This document shows, in pieces, positions 3,465 to 5,733 of a stretch of DNA of 5,733 nucleotides. The notes under the pieces were generated by a model. That model did no database searches, was not told the origin of the DNA, and was given only the letters and a program-made list of their open reading frames with translations. The DNA is taken from NCBI GenBank assembly GCA_947567585.1, contig CANONE010000129.1:1-5733 (forward strand), in the 5' to 3' direction. Position 1 is the first letter of the stretch. Each line of letters opens with the position of its first letter. Position numbers and translations under genes: made by a program. Source of the stretch: an uncultured Clostridia bacterium (GTDB taxonomy: Bacteria > Bacillota > Clostridia > Oscillospirales > Acutalibacteraceae).

Positions 3465-4298
3465 ATGGCAATTAAGAATTACAAGCCGACCACTGCGGCG
3501 CGCCGGAATATGTCTGTCACAGACTATACCGGCCTCTCGAAGTGCGGCCCGGAGAAGAGCCTTCTGGCCCCTTTGAGCAATAAATCCGGCCGCAACAGCT
3601 ACGGCAGGATCACCGTGCGGCACCGGGGCGGCGGCAACCGCAAGAAGTACCGTATCATCGACTTTAAGCGGCAGAAGCACGATATGACCGCCACTGTGCT
3701 CACCATTGAGTACGATCCCAACCGCTCGGCGTTTATCGCGCTGGTGCAGTATGAGGACGGGGAGAAGCGGTATATCATCGCCCCAAACGGCATCAAGGTA
3801 GGGGACAAGATCGTTTCCGGCGCCGAGGCGGACATCAAGCCCGGCAACGCCCTGCCGCTGAAGAACATCCCCACCGGTACCTTTATCCACAATGTGGAGC
3901 TGTACCCCGGCAAGGGCGCCCAGCTGGCCCGGGCCGCCGGCATTATGGCCCAGCTGATGGCCAAGGAAAACGGCATGGCCCTTTTGCGGCTGCCCTCTGG
4001 CGAGCTTCGCAACGTGCCGGAAAACTGCATGGCTTCCATTGGCCAGGTGAGCAATATTGATCATGAGAACGTAAAGGTGGGCAAGGCCGGCCGTAAGCGC
4101 CACATGGGCTGGAGGCCCACGGTGCGCGGCTCTGTTATGAACCCCAACGACCACCCCCACGGCGGCGGCGAGGGCAAGAGCCCCGTTGGCCGTCCCGGCC
4201 CTGTGACCCCCTGGGGCAAGCCGGCGCTGGGTTATAAGACCCGCAAGCATCACAAGAGCAGCGATAAGTTCATTGTGCGGCGCCGGGGCAGTAAGTAA
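3465..4298 (+). CDS. rplB: 50S ribosomal protein L2
   Basis: L2 is one of the most conserved large-subunit proteins, needed for subunit joining and for peptidyl-transferase assembly. The 277 residues equal the normal bacterial length. Landmarks are the N-terminal AIKNYKPTTAARRNMSV, the RNA-binding OB-type part with GRITVRHRGGGNRKKYRIIDFKR (47-69), NIPTGTFIHNVELYPGKGAQLARAAG (134-159), and the C-terminal GSVMNPNDHPHGGGEGKSPVGRPGPVTPWGKP (222-253). The histidines of DHPHGGGEG (230, 232) include the equivalent of E. coli His229. The ATG has two imperfectly placed SD candidates: TAGGAG at 3445-3450, 14 nt away, and AGGAG at 3458-3462, only 2 nt away. Lengths and the conserved N-terminus nevertheless fix the start. 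Confidence 0.98.
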   Translation: MAIKNYKPTTAARRNMSVTDYTGLSKCGPEKSLLAPLSNKSGRNSYGRITVRHRGGGNRKKYRIIDFKRQKHDMTATVLTIEYDPNRSAFIALVQYEDGEKRYIIAPNGIKVGDKIVSGAEADIKPGNALPLKNIPTGTFIHNVELYPGKGAQLARAAGIMAQLMAKENGMALLRLPSGELRNVPENCMASIGQVSNIDHENVKVGKAGRKRHMGWRPTVRGSVMNPNDHPHGGGEGKSPVGRPGPVTPWGKPALGYKTRKHHKSSDKFIVRRRGSK

Positions 4299-4323
4299 GC
4301 GCGGGAAAGGAGCATAAGTTATC

Positions 4324-4596
4324 ATGAGCAGAAGTCTTAAAAAGGGACCTTTCGTACAGCCCGTGCTGCTGAAAAGGATCCAGGCCATGAACGAGGCCGG
4401 GGAAAAGAAGATTGTGAAGACCTGGAGCAGAGCTTCCATGATTTTCCCGGATTTCGTGGGCCATACCATCGCCGTCCATGACGGGCGCAAGCATGTGCCG
4501 GTGTATATCACCGAGGACATGGTGGGCCACAAGCTGGGGGAATTCGCCCCCACCAGGACCTTTAAGGGCCACACCGGCTCGAAGACCGGTAAGTAA
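4324..4596 (+). CDS. rpsS: 30S ribosomal protein S19
   Basis: S19 binds 16S rRNA in the head of the small subunit next to S13, near the A-site tRNA. The 90-residue length fits. It begins MSRSLKKGPFVQPVLLKRI and holds the core IVKTWSRASMIFPDFVGHTIAVHDGRKHVPVYITEDMVGHKLGEFAPTRTF (30-80), which carries the family signature. The tail KGHTGSKTGK is basic and likely disordered. AAAGGAG at 4306-4312 is 11 nt before the ATG. It lies 25 nt after rplB and 20 nt before rplV, in the canonical order. Confidence 0.98.
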   Translation: MSRSLKKGPFVQPVLLKRIQAMNEAGEKKIVKTWSRASMIFPDFVGHTIAVHDGRKHVPVYITEDMVGHKLGEFAPTRTFKGHTGSKTGK

Positions 4597-4616
4597 GGGA
4601 AAGGAGAGAAGCTGAA

Positions 4617-4952
4617 ATGGAAGCGAAAGCTACGCTGAACTATACCCGTATCTCTCCCCGCAAGGTGGGCCTGGTGCTGGACCTGATCCGCAATAAGCCG
4701 GTGAATCTGGCCGAGGCCATTTTGGAGCACACCCCCAAGGCCGCCTGCGAGGACCTTTCAAAGCTCTTGAAGTCCGCTGTAGCCAATGCGGAGAATAATT
4801 TCCAAATGGACAGAGGGAGCCTCTATGTGTCCCAGTGCTTTGTCAGCCCCGGGCCCATTCTTAAGAGAATTCGGGCCAGGGACCATGGCAGGGCGTTCCG
4901 GATCTACAAGCGGACCAGCCACATCACCATCGTGGTGAAGGAAAAAGAGTAA
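4617..4952 (+). CDS. rplV: 50S ribosomal protein L22
   Basis: L22 binds all 23S rRNA domains and, with L4, forms the narrowest part of the exit tunnel through a long beta-hairpin. The 111 residues fit the family. It starts MEAKATLNYTRISPRKVGLVLDLIRNKPV, followed by KLLKSAVANAENN (49-61), and the hairpin GPILKRIRARDHGRAFRIYKRTSHITIVV (79-107). The hairpin tip reads RARDHGRA, while many bacteria have RPRAxGRA; the acidic Asp89 at a tip that faces the nascent chain is mildly unusual. AAAGGAG at 4600-4606 lies 10 nt upstream of the ATG. Its TAA overlaps the rpsC Shine-Dalgarno. Confidence 0.97.
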   Translation: MEAKATLNYTRISPRKVGLVLDLIRNKPVNLAEAILEHTPKAACEDLSKLLKSAVANAENNFQMDRGSLYVSQCFVSPGPILKRIRARDHGRAFRIYKRTSHITIVVKEKE

Positions 4953-4963
4953 GGAGGGAAATT

Positions 4964-5722
4964 ATGGGACAGAAAGTGAATCCCCACGGCCTTCGCGTGG
5001 GCGTAATAAAAGATTGGGATTCCCGTTGGTTTGCCAAGGACAACGTATTCGGGGACACGCTGGTAGAGGACTACAACCTGCGCAAGACCTTGAAAAAGCA
5101 GCTGTTCCAGGCGGGCGTTCCGAAGATTGAGATTGAGCGCGACGCCTCTAAGGTGCGCATTCACATTCACTGCGCAAAGCCCGGCATCGTCATTGGCAAG
5201 GGCGGCGCGGAGATTGAGAAGCTTCGCCAGCAGTGCGAGAAGATGCTCCATAAGCCTGTGGTTATCAACATTGTGGAGGTCCGCCAGCCGGACCTGAACG
5301 CCCAGCTGGTGGCCGAGAACATTGCCTCTCAGCTGGAGCGGCGTATCTCTTTCCGCCGGGCCATGAAGGGCTGCATTGGCCGCAGCATGCGCCTGGGGGC
5401 CAAGGGCATCAAGACCAAGGTTTCCGGCCGTTTGGGCGGCGCGGAAATTGCCCGGAGCGAAGAATATCACGACGGCACCATTCCCCTGCAGACCCTGCGG
5501 GCCGACATTGACTACGGCTTTGCGGAGGCCGCCACCACCTACGGCCGCATCGGCGTCAAGGTGTGGCTGTATAAGGGCGAGGTGCTCAACGACAATCGGG
5601 GCGACAGGCCCGAGCGGCCCCGCCGGGAAGACCGGGACAGGGGCCCCCGCCGGGATGACCGCGGCCCCAGAAGGGACCGGGGCGACCGGAGAGGAAACAA
5701 CAGGGAAGGGGGGCGCAGGTAA
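4964..5722 (+). CDS. rpsC: 30S ribosomal protein S3 with arginine-rich C-terminal tail
   Basis: S3 lies at the mRNA entry of the small subunit and contributes to helicase activity there. It starts MGQKVNPHGLRVGVIKDWDSRW. The KH domain shows AKPGIVIGKGGAEIEKL (71-87) with the RNA-binding GKGG at 78-81, and the C-terminal domain shows RRAMKGCIGRSMRLGAKGIKTKVSGRLGGAEIARSEEYHDGTIPLQTLRADIDYG (131-185) and GVKVWLYKGEVL. After residue 210 an extra tail of 42 residues follows, 18 of them Arg, built of RG, RD and RGP units including the heptad DRGPRRD twice in tandem (225-231, 232-238). At 252 residues it is longer than B. subtilis S3 (218) or E. coli S3 (233). The tail is predicted disordered and basic overall. 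AAGGAGG at 4951-4957 is 6 nt from the ATG; rplP starts immediately after the stop. Confidence 0.97.
   Translation: MGQKVNPHGLRVGVIKDWDSRWFAKDNVFGDTLVEDYNLRKTLKKQLFQAGVPKIEIERDASKVRIHIHCAKPGIVIGKGGAEIEKLRQQCEKMLHKPVVINIVEVRQPDLNAQLVAENIASQLERRISFRRAMKGCIGRSMRLGAKGIKTKVSGRLGGAEIARSEEYHDGTIPLQTLRADIDYGFAEAATTYGRIGVKVWLYKGEVLNDNRGDRPERPRREDRDRGPRRDDRGPRRDRGDRRGNNREGGRR
5636..5677 (+). repeat. Tandem 21-nt coding repeat in the rpsC tail
   Basis: Two adjacent 21-nt units encode DRGPRRD twice. The DNA copies differ at 6 of 21 positions and every change is synonymous, so the protein repeat is exact while the DNA is not. Confidence 0.8.
5706..5713 (+). promoter_or_regulatory. Ribosome binding site of rplP inside the rpsC tail
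   Basis: AAGGGGGG ends 9 nt before the ATG at 5723 and also encodes part of the Glu-Gly-Gly end of the S3 tail. With no gap between the genes, rplP initiation must use S3 coding sequence. Confidence 0.6.
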
Positions 5723-5733
5723 ATGCTGATGCC
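5723..5733 (+). CDS. rplP: 50S ribosomal protein L16, first codons only (3' end outside window)
   Basis: ATG-CTG-ATG-CC follows directly after the rpsC TAA. Met-Leu-Met-Pro is the standard N-terminus of L16 (MLMPKRVKYRR), and rplP is the gene expected after rpsC in this operon. Only 11 nt are visible, so the identification rests on those codons plus gene order. Confidence 0.85.

Noticed and set aside
3375..4730. 451-codon - strand ORF opposite rplB, rpsS and rplV
   Set aside because: It is a shadow of three highly conserved genes; the antisense protein has no recognisable domain and there is no antisense promoter evident.

Overview
This window holds the start and most of an S10-type ribosomal protein operon on the + strand. 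The gene order is rpsJ (S10), rplC (L3), rplD (L4), rplW (L23), rplB (L2), rpsS (S19), rplV (L22), rpsC (S3), followed by the first codons of rplP (L16). Upstream lies the 3' end of a gene for an LTA-synthase/sulfatase-family membrane enzyme. GC-rich codon use, strong AGGAGG-type ribosome binding sites, S10/L3 sequence variants of the kind I recall from Clostridia, and an LtaS-like enzyme point to a Gram-positive clostridial bacterium. My guess is a GC-rich gut member of the Oscillospiraceae/Ruminococcaceae. That placement rests on recognition alone.

Layout: 1-690 is the truncated LTA-synthase-like gene. 691-1259 is a 569-nt gap with no credible protein gene. It carries an A/T-rich UP-like tract, a promoter (TTGCAA, 17-nt spacer, TAATAT with an upstream TG) and a transcribed leader of about 485 nt full of inverted repeats, including two hairpins followed by T5 tracts. 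1260-1571 is rpsJ, started by GTG. 1572-1863 is a second, unusually long (292 nt) and strongly foldable gap between rpsJ and rplC. From 1864 on, the genes are tightly packed, with gaps of 37 nt or less, a 1-nt overlap (rplD/rplW) and an abutting junction (rpsC/rplP). No further promoter or terminator is evident there.

The proteins act together in ribosome assembly. L3, L4, L23, L2 and L22 join the large subunit; S10, S19 and S3 join the small subunit. S10 also serves in transcription antitermination as NusE. In gamma-proteobacteria L4 represses this operon by binding the leader. Nothing here shows that the same occurs, but the two structured non-coding stretches are obvious places for operon control.

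The most noteworthy content is the two RNA-like regions. The rpsJ leader (about 773-1259) has mutually exclusive helices and two attenuator-like hairpins. The rpsJ-rplC spacer (1572-1863) has two orphan Shine-Dalgarno sequences, each in or next to a competing helix, plus possible short ORFs. The S3 protein also has an arginine-rich, repeat-built C-terminal tail. No mobile element, CRISPR array, tRNA or rRNA gene was found.
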